A stretch of DNA of 37,996 bases from Bacillota bacterium (GTDB lineage: Bacteria > Bacillota > Clostridia > Clostridiales > Clostridiaceae), in assembly GCA_021781655.1 (NCBI GenBank), contig JAJXWJ010000007.1:1-37996 (forward strand), given 5' to 3'. Within the stretch, counting starts at the first letter, position 1. Each line of letters begins with the position of its first letter. Positions 13,919 through 20,579 of this stretch are shown here, one piece after another. Below the pieces are notes generated by a model that saw nothing but the letters and a program-made list of their open reading frames with translations, was not told where the DNA came from and did not search any database. A program made the position numbers and the translations under genes.

Positions 13919-14456
13919 ATCGTTTGAATATTATGAAAAGGGCAATAATAAAGATAGATTAGGAGATATTACTTCAGTTAATACTACTAATAAAATATTG
14001 AATGACGATAAAATTAAATCTTGCAATGCACAGGAGTTGAGAAACTTAGTGCAGAAATTTAAAATTGCAAGAACCAAATCTTGTGTAGAGGATTCGGATT
14101 TTAAAAATGATTTCGATATGGTTGTACTTGATTGGGGGAGAAACTCTACAGAAATTCATGGAGATAATCGTATGGAGTTAAAAACAGACAGTTTTTTAAA
14201 AGAAATTGAGTTTGTAAATTCCTTAAAATGTAATTCTGATTTTATTAAAGCAATTATACTTAGAGAAGATAGTAATATTATATGGATAGTAATTAAAGAG
14301 ACAAATTTTGGGGAAAATAAGAAGTATTTAAGAAGTGCTAGAGAATTTATAAAAATTAATGAATGTGATTTTAAAATAATTATTTTTGATGAAAAACAAC
14401 TTGATGACATGTTTGAACAATTAGATACTTATGATAATTACAAGGTAATAGATTAA
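13902..14456 (+). CDS. Second gene of the accessory cassette, unknown alpha/beta protein
   Basis: A 184-aa protein. ATG codons at 13881, 13899 and 13902 are in frame; AAGAAGGTG best fits the last two. The C-terminal half alternates strands and helices: FIKAIILREDSNIIWIVIKE, then YLRSAREFIKINECDFKIII and FDEKQLDDMFEQL. That could be a nucleotidyltransferase-like or Rossmann-like fold, yet the GS...DxD nucleotidyltransferase motif is absent. It overlaps the gene before it and is one base from the HEPN-like gene after it. A toxin/antitoxin or sensor role with that neighbour is inference. Confidence 0.6.
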   Translation: MPIQNRSFEYYEKGNNKDRLGDITSVNTTNKILNDDKIKSCNAQELRNLVQKFKIARTKSCVEDSDFKNDFDMVVLDWGRNSTEIHGDNRMELKTDSFLKEIEFVNSLKCNSDFIKAIILREDSNIIWIVIKETNFGENKKYLRSAREFIKINECDFKIIIFDEKQLDDMFEQLDTYDNYKVID

Positions 14457-14457
14457 A

Positions 14458-14817
14458 GTGCCTAGTAAAAAGAAACATATTGAACAATATAAAAAAAATA
14501 AATCACTAGCAAATTCTAAATACATGAAACAAACACAGTTTAAGGACTGGAGAATAGTTATAATTTTTTATGCTGCTATGCATTACTTGGATAGTTCATA
14601 TGCAGATGTAAATAATCACCCCAAGACTCATAAGAAAAGAAAAGAGTTTTTAGATATGACACCTCAATATGATGAAATTATTGATGAGTATGACAATTTG
14701 GAAATGTTAAGTAGAAAATCTAGATATGATTGCATCCAAATACTTGATAATGAAGTGACCGACGCATTAATCAATTTGACTTCAATAGAAAAATTTGTAA
14801 GTAAATTATCGAATTAA
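14458..14817 (+). CDS. HEPN-like small helical protein
   Basis: A 119-aa all-helical protein starting at GTG 14458, one base after the preceding stop. The pattern W31-R32...FYAAMHYLDS (37-46), then NNHPKTHKKRKEF (52-64) and EYDNLEMLSRKSRYD (77-91), matches HEPN-type proteins with the WxxxxxFYAAxHY...HPxxHxxR...YxxLxxxSRxARY pattern as I know it. HEPN proteins are often RNases in toxin-antitoxin and anti-phage systems. The classical RX4-6H motif is not clear in this sequence, so activity is uncertain. It ends the three-gene operon driven from 13486-13514. Confidence 0.62.
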   Translation: MPSKKKHIEQYKKNKSLANSKYMKQTQFKDWRIVIIFYAAMHYLDSSYADVNNHPKTHKKRKEFLDMTPQYDEIIDEYDNLEMLSRKSRYDCIQILDNEVTDALINLTSIEKFVSKLSN

Positions 14818-14830
14818 TTACATTAGAATT

Positions 14831-14948
14831 ATTGACCCCACTTTGACCACGGTTTTTATAAAAGTGTAATATTTAGCCTTGGTTAAATTGCTTTAAATGG
14901 CTTAAAATCATATGTAAAAGCTACGTTTTAAGCTATACTAATTAAGTG
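14831..14948 (+). repeat. 118-bp direct repeat, left copy (flanks Panacea cassette)
   Basis: Matches 16129-16246 with five substitutions in 118 bases and no gap. It contains TGGCTTAAAA (14898-14907) pairing with TTTTAAGCTA (14926-14935); one pair is G·T here and G·C in the other copy, as expected if the hairpin is kept. The two copies bracket the Panacea operon. The rest of 14949-15087 is AT-rich with TTAAAATGCTTTAAAAT-type words and no gene. Confidence 0.92.
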
Positions 14949-15087
14949 AAAATAGTAGGTGCTTTTAACATCACTTTTAAAACATTATAAAATTTAAAAT
15001 AACTTAAAATGCTTTAAAATAAAACGAAATTACTTGAATAAACTAGAAATTAAATGATAATACTATAAAAATGATTGAATAGTAACT

Positions 15088-15116
15088 TTGTGAAACAATA
15101 AACAATAGTTTATAAT
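15088..15116 (+). promoter_or_regulatory. Promoter of the Panacea operon
   Basis: TTGTGA (15088-15093), a 17-bp spacer and a consensus TATAAT (15111-15116). The spacer holds the repeated word AACAATA twice, a possible site for autoregulation. Transcription would begin about 40 bases before the ATG at 15165. Confidence 0.7.
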
Positions 15117-15164
15117 TAATATAGAGTTATTATAATTATATTCTGTATTTTGGAGGTGAATAAA

Positions 15165-15635
15165 ATGTTGAGAGCAAAAGAAGTTGCGAAATGGTTTTTG
15201 TTAAGAAACAAAGTAGAACAGGATCAAGATGAATGCGTTGAATCCATTTCGAATTTAAAATTGCAAAAATTATTATACTATGCTCAAGGTATTCACTTAG
15301 CAGTTACAGATGAAATTCTATTTGAAGAAGATATATATGCATGGAAACATGGTCCTGTAGTTCCAGATGTATATGATGAATATAAAGTAAATAAAGGAAA
15401 TCCTATAGAAGTACTTGAAGATAAAAATAATTATGAACTTACTATAAAAGTTCAAAATGATAAAAAGGCTGCTGATACTCTTGAATTTGTATTTAACGAA
15501 TATGGTCAATATAGTGCTTGGGGCTTAAGAAATATGACACATAATGAAAGACCGTGGAAAGAAACACCACTTCAAAATATTATTGATGTTAATCTTATAA
15601 AAGATTACTTTAGAGAAGAGGTTGTTGAAGTATAA
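15165..15635 (+). CDS. Panacea-domain (DUF4065, GepA/SocA-like) antitoxin
   Basis: A 156-aa protein with the signature parts of the Panacea domain: KEVAKWFLLRN (5-15), SNLKLQKLLYYAQG (29-42), DIYAWKHGPVVPDVYDEY (56-73) and the C-terminal TLEFVFNEYGQYSAWGLRNM followed by PW. The family supplies the neutralising component of many two-gene toxin-antitoxin systems in which the toxin partner varies widely; SocA is a proteolytic adaptor. GGAGGTGA precedes the ATG at 15165, so the earlier in-frame TTG at 15150 is rejected. The next gene starts one base after its stop. The operon is bracketed by 118-bp direct repeats. Confidence 0.88.
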   Translation: MLRAKEVAKWFLLRNKVEQDQDECVESISNLKLQKLLYYAQGIHLAVTDEILFEEDIYAWKHGPVVPDVYDEYKVNKGNPIEVLEDKNNYELTIKVQNDKKAADTLEFVFNEYGQYSAWGLRNMTHNERPWKETPLQNIIDVNLIKDYFREEVVEV

Positions 15636-15636
15636 T

Positions 15637-16083
15637 ATGGGGATTCAAAGGAAAAATATAAAATCTCAAAAGCACAAAATTGAAGAAATAAAGGGAAGTT
15701 ATAAATTTTTATATATTAAATTTAACTTCTCTTTTTTATCTAATAATAAACAATATAATTTTGATAATTCTAAGATGACACAAAATATAAAAGCCGATAT
15801 TTTAGACAGGATTATAGAATTATCTGAAAATACAATAATTTCCCTTGGAACATTGGGGAAAGAAAGAGGATTTGAAACTATAGAGGAAAGCAATATAAAG
15901 ATTACTGCTAAGTACAGTAATAAATTTGATGATAATGAAGAGCGTGTACAAGCTTGTAGCGATAAATATTACGTCTTTAGAATATATCCTAATAATAATC
16001 CATACCCTGCGAGAATGATAGGAAAATGGGCAAGAGGGTTGTTATACATATTTTTTATAGATTTAGAGCATAAATATGTATAA
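15637..16083 (+). CDS. Candidate toxin partner of the Panacea antitoxin
   Basis: A 148-aa basic protein that I cannot place in a named family. The end (KYYVFRIYPNNNPYPARMIG, then WARGLLYIFFIDLEHKYV) resembles C-termini of proteins often encoded beside DUF4065 genes. The middle is helical (KADILDRIIELSENTI) and then strand-rich. The ATG at 15637 lies one base after the antitoxin stop; a TTG at 15622 would overlap it. No strong ribosome site is present, so coupled translation is likely, which would keep toxin below antitoxin. The toxin role rests on the neighbour, not on a recognised catalytic motif. Confidence 0.62.
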   Translation: MGIQRKNIKSQKHKIEEIKGSYKFLYIKFNFSFLSNNKQYNFDNSKMTQNIKADILDRIIELSENTIISLGTLGKERGFETIEESNIKITAKYSNKFDDNEERVQACSDKYYVFRIYPNNNPYPARMIGKWARGLLYIFFIDLEHKYV

Positions 16084-16128
16084 TTTTTTTAAGTAAGACC
16101 AATGTTGTAGTTAAAAATATAAAAATTA

Positions 16129-16246
16129 ATTGACCCCACCTTGACCACGGTTTTTATAAAAGTGTAATATTTAGTCTTGGTTAAATTGTTTTAAATGGCT
16201 TAAAATCATATGTAAAAGCTACGTTTTAAGCCATACTAATTGAGTG
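16129..16246 (+). repeat. 118-bp direct repeat, right copy
   Basis: 96% identical to 14831-14948. The internal hairpin TGGCTTAAAA (16196-16205) and TTTTAAGCCA (16224-16233) is fully Watson-Crick paired. It lies 45 bases after the candidate toxin gene. Recombination between the copies would delete exactly the two-gene cassette. Confidence 0.92.
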
Positions 16247-16273
16247 GGTATATAAAAATTTATTATAAATTAA

Positions 16274-16300
16274 AAGAGCTGTTAACCACAGTTCTTTTTT
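16274..16300 (+). terminator. Rho-independent terminator after the Panacea cassette
   Basis: AAGAGCTGT (16274-16282) pairs with ACAGTTCTT (16288-16296) with one G·T pair, loop TAACC, followed by TTTT. A degraded relative (AAGAGCTG, TAACCACA, T-run) occurs near 17028-17050. The following 16301-16502 holds tandem AGTACCAAA words near 16328-16350, which look like integrase arm sites, but no gene. Confidence 0.75.
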
Positions 16301-16502
16301 ATGCTTAAAATTTATAAAATTCTAATAGTACCAAAAATAGTACCAAACCCAATAAAAAAACCGTACCACAAAGCCTCTACATCTAAGTGATATGGTCTTT
16401 TATAATTATGTAATGTTGCCGATATTGGGAATGAATATTTTAGGCTAAATAAAAAGGAATTACATATTTTGTGTAGAATAAAAGAAAAAAAGGAGTGAGA
16501 AG

Positions 16503-16973
16503 ATGAATAACGATGATATTTGGAGTGCTATCGGAGCTGTTATTGTATCTTTAAATAATAGCAAACCTAAAATAAAGCTTAGAGCATATAGAGATGGAAA
16601 TTATTTATGCGATAAGAATATGAAGCCGATAAAGCATTGCGGGAAAGTTTTGGCCACTGTTGTTAATATAGGTATGTGACCAGTTGAAATAACTTCTATT
16701 GGGATAAGAATGCCCTACGGAAACTATGTCTCAACTGAAGAGGAAATGAAAAAACTTCCCAGGTACTTAAATCCAGGAGAGCAGGTAACCATATATTTTG
16801 AAATTCATAACTTTTCATTTAATCAACCTGAGAATAGATGTTTATTTTATCCAATTGATGTAAGCGGAAAAGTGTACTATCAGAAAGCAAATATTTTTTG
16901 GAAATTATACAGGTTCTTTTTTTGGAATTTTGGTTGGATTAGTCCTAAATATCGAGATCATAACAAATTTTGA
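16503..16973 (+). pseudogene. Hypothetical beta-rich protein gene with an in-frame TGA
   Basis: From ATG 16503 (AAAAGGAGTGAGAAG upstream) the frame encodes MNNDDIWSAIGAVIVSLNNS onward and hits TGA at 16677-16679, then stays open in the same frame to 16973. The joined protein would be about 156 aa: KVLATVVNIGM-stop-PVEITSIGIRMPYGNYV, then LPRYLNPGEQVTIYFEIHNF. The VxNxGxRPVxIxxxG pattern suggests the stop replaced an Arg codon (CGA to TGA). It resembles small beta-sandwich proteins of mobile regions. A separate internal restart at ATG 16710 lacks a good ribosome site. Probably inactive. Confidence 0.65.
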
Positions 16974-17067
16974 TATAGCCTTGTTGAATTTAGAATATAT
17001 AAGGATGAAATTATAAATGAGATTTAAAAGAGCTGCTAACCACATTTTTTTAATGGGATGAGAATTA

Positions 17068-17094
17068 TTTTACCCCCTTTTTTACCCCTTATAG
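17068..17094 (+). repeat. Putative arm-type integrase sites, right end
   Basis: Two TTTTACCCC motifs in tandem, 25 of 27 bases identical to 1041-1067 and in the same orientation. They lie 100 bases inside the right att core. Presumed integrase arm-binding sites. Confidence 0.6.
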
Positions 17095-17194
17095 CTTAAA
17101 ATAAATAAGTATAGTTTAACATAACTTAAATTATAAAATGGCTATTTATAAGGGTTTGAAGCGTACGTAAAATCAACAAAATTTAATCATTGCA

Positions 17195-17251
17195 AATCTG
17201 AAGGTCGGGGGTTCGAATCCCTTTGGGTGCACCAAGAAAGCCTTGTGAATA
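17195..17251 (+). repeat. attR: right copy of the 57-bp att repeat
   Basis: Identical to 946-1002. It contains the 3' part of tRNA-Arg from the anticodon stem to CCA and the 5' arm of its terminator. It marks the right end of the satellite-like element. Confidence 0.93.
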
Positions 17252-17270
17252 TTAATTTACAAGGCTTTTA
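17238..17270 (+). terminator. Original tRNA-Arg terminator at attR
   Basis: AAGCCTTGT (17238-17246) pairs perfectly with ACAAGGCTT (17259-17267), followed by TTTT. The 5' arm is in the att repeat and the 3' arm is outside the element. Before integration this was probably the terminator next to the tRNA-Arg gene. Confidence 0.78.
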
Positions 17271-17401
17271 TGCAAATTAACAGAGATAAATATTTTATGC
17301 GATAGCATTATGAAATTTCGCAAATTTAAAATTATAATCAATATGAAATATATAAGAATAGTTGAATGTAATAATAATGATAAGCTAGCTAATATAATTT
17401 C

Positions 17402-17431
17402 TTGCTTAATATTTTATATCGGTGATATAAT
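17402..17431 (+). promoter_or_regulatory. Promoter upstream of the Rpn gene
   Basis: TTGCTT (17402-17407), an 18-bp spacer and TATAAT (17426-17431) with an upstream TGA making an extended -10. It lies about 46 bases before the ATG at 17477. Confidence 0.6.
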
Positions 17432-17476
17432 TATGGTAACAAAATGACTGTAAAACTTATAAAGGGTGTGTATAAA

Positions 17477-18354
17477 ATGCCTAAGAAAAAAATAACTGAT
17501 GATTTTATAATGTCTCCCAAAATAGATTTTGTATTTAAACTTCTATTTGGAGATGAAAAAACAAAGATTTATTAATATCATTTTTATGTGCTGTATTAAA
17601 TCTTCCAGAGAGTGAGTTTGAGGGAATAGAAATCTTAAATACAGAATTATTTCGTGAATTTAAAGAAGACAAAAAAGGAATTTTAGATATAAGAGCTAAG
17701 AGCAAAGAAGGAAAGCAAATAGATATAGAAATTCAGGTATTGCCAACAGAATTTATGCCAGAAAGAACGCTATTTTATTGGAGTAAAATGTATACAATGC
17801 AAGTAAAACCTGGTGATACATATAATGAACTAAAAAAATGCATAACAATAAACATTGTAGATTTTATTTGCACACCATTAAAGAAAATTCATTCCAGTTA
17901 TCATTTAAAAGAAGATGAAACTGGTTATATTTTAACAGATGTACTTGAAGTCCATTTTTTAGAAATTCCTAAATTATTTGATAAAGAAATTCAAATAGAT
18001 GAAAATAGTGCTATTGTTCAATGGATGGAGTTTTTAGATGGCAAATCTAAAGGGGTGATGGAAATGCTTGCAAAGAAAAATGAAAGCATAAAAAGAGCAT
18101 ATGATTTACTTCAAATTATAAGTAAAGATGAAAAAGCTAGAATGATTTATGAAGCAAGAGAGGCAGAGCTTCGAGATCAATTAACAAGAATTAAATCTGC
18201 TGAAGAAAAAGGTATCAACATTGGGGAAGATAGGAAGGCAATTAGTATAGCTGAAAAAATGATAAAAAGAGGAAATTCAGTAGAAGATATAATTGATTTA
18301 ACAGAACTTTCAAGGGATAAGATATTAGAGTTAAAGAAAAAGCATAGTAATTAA
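17477..18354 (+). pseudogene. Rpn-family recombination-promoting nuclease/transposase-like gene, frameshifted
   Basis: ATG 17477 opens MPKKKITDDFIMSPKIDFVF, then KLLFGDEK before a stop at 17573. The frame resumes at once as LLISFLCAVLNLPESEFEGI and continues with ILDIRAKSKEGKQIDIEIQV, ERTLFYWSKMY and a C-terminal helical part to 18354. This is the Rpn/PD-(D/E)XK transposase-like family: FVFKxLFG, then the D...ExQ nuclease motif (DIRAK..., DIEIQV). Total length is one base short of 293 codons. A run of six As after GATG at about 17544-17549 would need seven to stay in frame, so one A was lost. It may be inactive or phase-variable. Confidence 0.85.
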
Positions 18355-18530
18355 AAATAACACAATTGTAACACAACGGGAGTAAAGAAATATAAGTTTC
18401 AATAATTTTATATAAGGAATAGACACCTAAAAACGACTAGAAATAAAGCTTCAGAAGATACAATAAAAAAGCTTAAAGTGTACGTCAAGGTTTCTAAAGG
18501 TCGGGGGTTCGAATCCCTTTGGGTGCACCA
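18043..18530 (+). repeat. ~490-bp direct repeat, copy A
   Basis: Covers the last 312 bases of the Rpn gene, its downstream region and a tRNA-Arg 3'-end scar. It matches 19943-20443 along its length, with scattered substitutions and a 12-base gap in the Rpn coding part. Between the two copies lies the ECF sigma/anti-sigma operon. Confidence 0.9.
18493..18530 (+). repeat. tRNA-Arg 3'-end scar 2 (att-like)
   Basis: 38 bases match the tRNA-Arg 3' end from TCTGAAGG to CCA with a single difference (TCTAAAGG). No 5' tRNA half precedes it, so it is not a tRNA gene. It is probably the att remnant of an earlier integration at the same site. Confidence 0.85.
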
Positions 18531-18566
18531 AAGAACCTAGAAATATCAATGTTTCTAGGTTCTTTT
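18531..18566 (+). terminator. Terminator attached to scar 2
   Basis: AAGAACCTAGAAA (18531-18543) pairs with TTTCTAGGTTCTT (18552-18564), 13 bp, followed by TTTT. It starts directly after CCA, the same position as the terminators at attL and attR, but its sequence is different. Confidence 0.85.
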
Positions 18567-18656
18567 ACTATCATGTTTTTTGTTGCGATAAAAAATTTTT
18601 TTAAACTTGTAACGAATGTCTATTTTATTGCACTTATTTATTAGGGAGGTGGAAAC

Positions 18657-19148
18657 TTGGAAAAGCAGGATATGGAAATTATATATCATAATAATTTAAG
18701 AACAGTATATAAATATTTGTTCTGCTTAACACATAATGCCGAAATTTCAGAAGAATTAACTCAAGAAACCTTTTATCAAGCTACAAAAGGAATAAAAAAT
18801 TTCCGTGGTGATTGCAAAATTTCTGTATGGCTTTGTCAAATAGCTAAAAGATTATGGTACAAAGAACTAGGAAAGAAAAAAAATACAATAGTACCACTTG
18901 AAACTATAGATAATGAAATAAAGTCACAAGACGACATTGAAAGAGATTACCTAATAAATATTGAAAAAGTTGAAATATTTAAATTACTACATAATTTTGA
19001 TGTGATCACTAGAGAAGTAATGTATCTTAGATTGATGGGAGAATTGAGTTTCGCTGAAATTGGAGATATTATGGGCAGAAAAGAAACATGGGCAAGAGTT
19101 ACTTTTTATAGGGGAAAACAAGAATTAGTGAAAGGAAGAGAGAAATGA
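18657..19148 (+). CDS. ECF-type RNA polymerase sigma factor
   Basis: A 163-aa sigma factor with only regions 2 and 4, as in the ECF group. Region 2: NLRTVYKYLFCLTHNAEISE, LTQETFYQATKGI, FRGDCKISVWLCQIAKRLW. Region 4: LHNFDVITREVMYLRLMGEL followed by SFAEIGDIMGRKETWARVTF. It starts at TTG 18657 after GGGAGGTGG. TGTAAC about 45 bases upstream resembles an ECF -35 element, which would mean autoregulation, but no clear -10 is seen. It overlaps the anti-sigma gene by four bases. The operon lies between two tRNA-Arg scars and two long direct repeats, so it is island cargo. Confidence 0.92.
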   Translation: MEKQDMEIIYHNNLRTVYKYLFCLTHNAEISEELTQETFYQATKGIKNFRGDCKISVWLCQIAKRLWYKELGKKKNTIVPLETIDNEIKSQDDIERDYLINIEKVEIFKLLHNFDVITREVMYLRLMGELSFAEIGDIMGRKETWARVTFYRGKQELVKGREK

Positions 19149-19891
19149 ATCAAAAAATTGATTGTGATATTATTAAAGATTTATTGCCACTATACATTGA
19201 TAATATGACCAGCTCCAATTCTAATCAATGTATAGAGGAACATTTAAAGTCATGTGATGCTTGCAAAAAAGTATATGAAGAAATGGGACAAACTATTTCT
19301 GTTGAAAAAGCTCCTGAATTACAGAATTTTAAAAAATTTTTATACAAGACAAAAATTATGTATATCATAATAGCCTTGTTAGCAGTAGGTATAATCTCTA
19401 TTGGAATTTGCCTCATAGTTAACTTCGCAGTAGAAAAAAGACTTTCATGGTCTTTAATTGCAGGTGGAGGTATAATTTTTTCCTATGTAACTGGATATGT
19501 TTTTCTAATGTCAAAAAAGAATAAACTAGTAAAAAGCTTGTTATGCATTTCCTTATGCATAATTCCTCTTTTAAGCATAATACAATTTACGTTGTATAAT
19601 ATAATGGGATTAGGTTTCCTTTGGCTTTGGAGTATTGCAATTCCAATTACATTTCTATGGCTTAGTATATTATGGGTTGGAATGTTATTTAGGTCATTGT
19701 TCAAACTTAATATATTTTATTCCGTAGCTATTATAGCATTTTTAAGTATACCTGGAAATTTAATAACTAATATGCTTGTTAATCCTAATAAAAGATTAGA
19801 GGATTTTATAATCAATGGTTTTACAAATGCTATTGCTGCAATTGTATTATTGGCTATTGGGATTTATGTTCAGAAGAAGGCTAAAAAATAA
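19145..19891 (+). CDS. Membrane-bound anti-sigma factor with zinc-finger (zf-HC2) domain
   Basis: A 248-aa partner of the ECF sigma factor. The N-terminal domain has the zf-HC2 pattern: CDIIKDLLPLYIDNMTS, then CIEEHLKSCDACKKVYEEM with the H-x3-C-x2-C zinc ligands. Six hydrophobic segments follow from about residue 75 (IMYIIIALLAVGIISIGICL to AAIVLLAIGIYV), so it is a multi-pass membrane protein rather than single-pass RsiW type. Overlap with the sigma gene (ATGA) indicates coupled synthesis. It should hold the sigma factor at the membrane until an unknown signal. Confidence 0.9.
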   Translation: MNQKIDCDIIKDLLPLYIDNMTSSNSNQCIEEHLKSCDACKKVYEEMGQTISVEKAPELQNFKKFLYKTKIMYIIIALLAVGIISIGICLIVNFAVEKRLSWSLIAGGGIIFSYVTGYVFLMSKKNKLVKSLLCISLCIIPLLSIIQFTLYNIMGLGFLWLWSIAIPITFLWLSILWVGMLFRSLFKLNIFYSVAIIAFLSIPGNLITNMLVNPNKRLEDFIINGFTNAIAAIVLLAIGIYVQKKAKK

Positions 19892-19942
19892 TATAAAATA
19901 TTGTTTATAATGAAAATGTGTGGCAAAAAAATGGATGAAAAG

Positions 19943-20266
19943 AAATCTAAAAGGGTGATGGAAATGCTAGTAAAGAAAAATGAAAGCATAAAAAAAGCAT
20001 ATGATTTACTTCAAATTATAAGTAAAGATGAAAAAGCTAGAATGATTTATGAAGCAAGAGAGGCAGAGCTTCGAGATCAATTAACAAGAATTAAATCAGC
20101 AGAAGAAAAAGGCATCAATGAAGGTATAAACATCGGAGAAGATAGGAAAGCAATTAATATAGCTGAAAAGATGATAAAAAGAGGAAACTCTGTAGAAGAT
20201 ATAATGGATTTAACTGAACTTTCAAAAGAAAAAATATTAGAGCTGAAGAAAAGGCAGAGTAATTAA
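19943..20266 (+). pseudogene. C-terminal remnant of an Rpn-family gene
   Basis: The frame matches only the last ~110 residues of the Rpn gene at 17477: VMEMLVKKNESIKKAYDLLQ, then AREAELRDQLTRIKSAEEKG and EKMIKRGNSVEDIMDLTELS. The nuclease motifs are absent. Four extra residues (NEGI) come from a 12-base duplication. A start at 19901 or 19910 is possible but has no good ribosome site. It is part of direct-repeat copy B and is most likely a non-functional fragment. Confidence 0.8.
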
Positions 20267-20404
20267 AAATAACACAACCATAACACAACTGGAGTAAAAA
20301 AATATAAGTTTAGATAAGTTAATATAATGAATAGACACCTAAAAACGACTAGAAATAAAGCTTCAGAAGATACAATAAAAAAGCTTAAAGTGTACGTCAA
20401 TGTT

Positions 20405-20443
20405 TCTGAAGGTCGGGGGATTCGAATCCCTTTGGGTTCACCA
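20405..20443 (+). repeat. tRNA-Arg 3'-end scar 3 (outermost att-like)
   Basis: Matches the tRNA-Arg 3' end with one inserted base (GGGGGATTC) and one substitution (GGGTTCACCA). The most degraded copy, so probably the oldest boundary. The DNA beyond it looks chromosomal. A TACAAG/CTTGTA hairpin with a T run follows at about 20455-20496, in the place of a terminator. Confidence 0.8.
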
Positions 20444-20511
20444 AAAGCGTTCGTACAAGCCAATTTGCAGAAATGTGAGTTGACTTGTATTTTTCTTTTT
20501 TCGCCAAAATA

Positions 20512-20550
20512 ATTAATGACATCTTTATTCATTATAAAGATGTCATTAAT
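20512..20550. terminator. Bidirectional hairpin after the GGDEF/HD-GYP gene
   Basis: ATTAATGACATCTTTA (20512-20527) pairs perfectly with TAAAGATGTCATTAAT (20535-20550), 16 bp, loop of seven. It lies 30 bases beyond the stop of the minus-strand gene and probably ends that transcript. Confidence 0.75.
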
Positions 20551-20579
20551 ATGAGATATATATGCACATTATGATATAT

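Larger units (their letters stand above)
946..17251. mobile_element. Integrated phage-satellite-like (PICI-like) element in tRNA-Arg
   Basis: A 57-bp direct repeat of the tRNA-Arg 3' end bounds about 16.3 kb. Inside are a tyrosine integrase next to the left junction, divergent XRE regulators, an excisionase-like HTH gene, a replication block (DnaD-like, G39P-like, DnaC-like), a Nu1-like terminase small subunit, a sigma factor and accessory genes. I find no large terminase, portal, capsid, tail, holin or endolysin. Known phage-inducible chromosomal islands share this plan: int, divergent regulators, replication genes, often a lone terS, and no structural genes. Alternatives are a prophage that lost its late region, or a plasmid-like integrative element. 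Most replication and regulatory genes are intact, which favours a maintained satellite, but some genes are decayed. Confidence 0.72.
19943..20443 (+). repeat. ~500-bp direct repeat, copy B
   Basis: Second copy of 18043-18530, 13 bases longer because of the 12-base duplication in the Rpn remnant and one extra base in the tRNA scar. The last ~120 bases, including ACGACTAGAAATAAAGC and the tRNA end, are the most strongly conserved. Confidence 0.9.

Noticed and set aside
17195-17236. Additional tRNA-Arg genes at 17195, 18493 and 20405
   Set aside because: Only the 3' part is present; there is no 5' acceptor strand or D arm, so they are integration scars.
946-17251. Complete prophage
   Set aside because: No large terminase, portal, capsid, tail or lysis genes are visible in the 16.3 kb.
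946-17251. Integrative conjugative element
   Set aside because: No relaxase, coupling protein or type IV secretion genes are seen.
18600-18640. Firm ECF autoregulatory promoter
   Set aside because: TGTAAC resembles an ECF -35 but no matching -10 lies at the usual distance, so it is not listed as a feature.
20327-20512. Coding gene MNRHLKTTRNKASED...
   Set aside because: It runs through the tRNA scar, has no good ribosome site, and the matching region of repeat copy A lacks the start codon.
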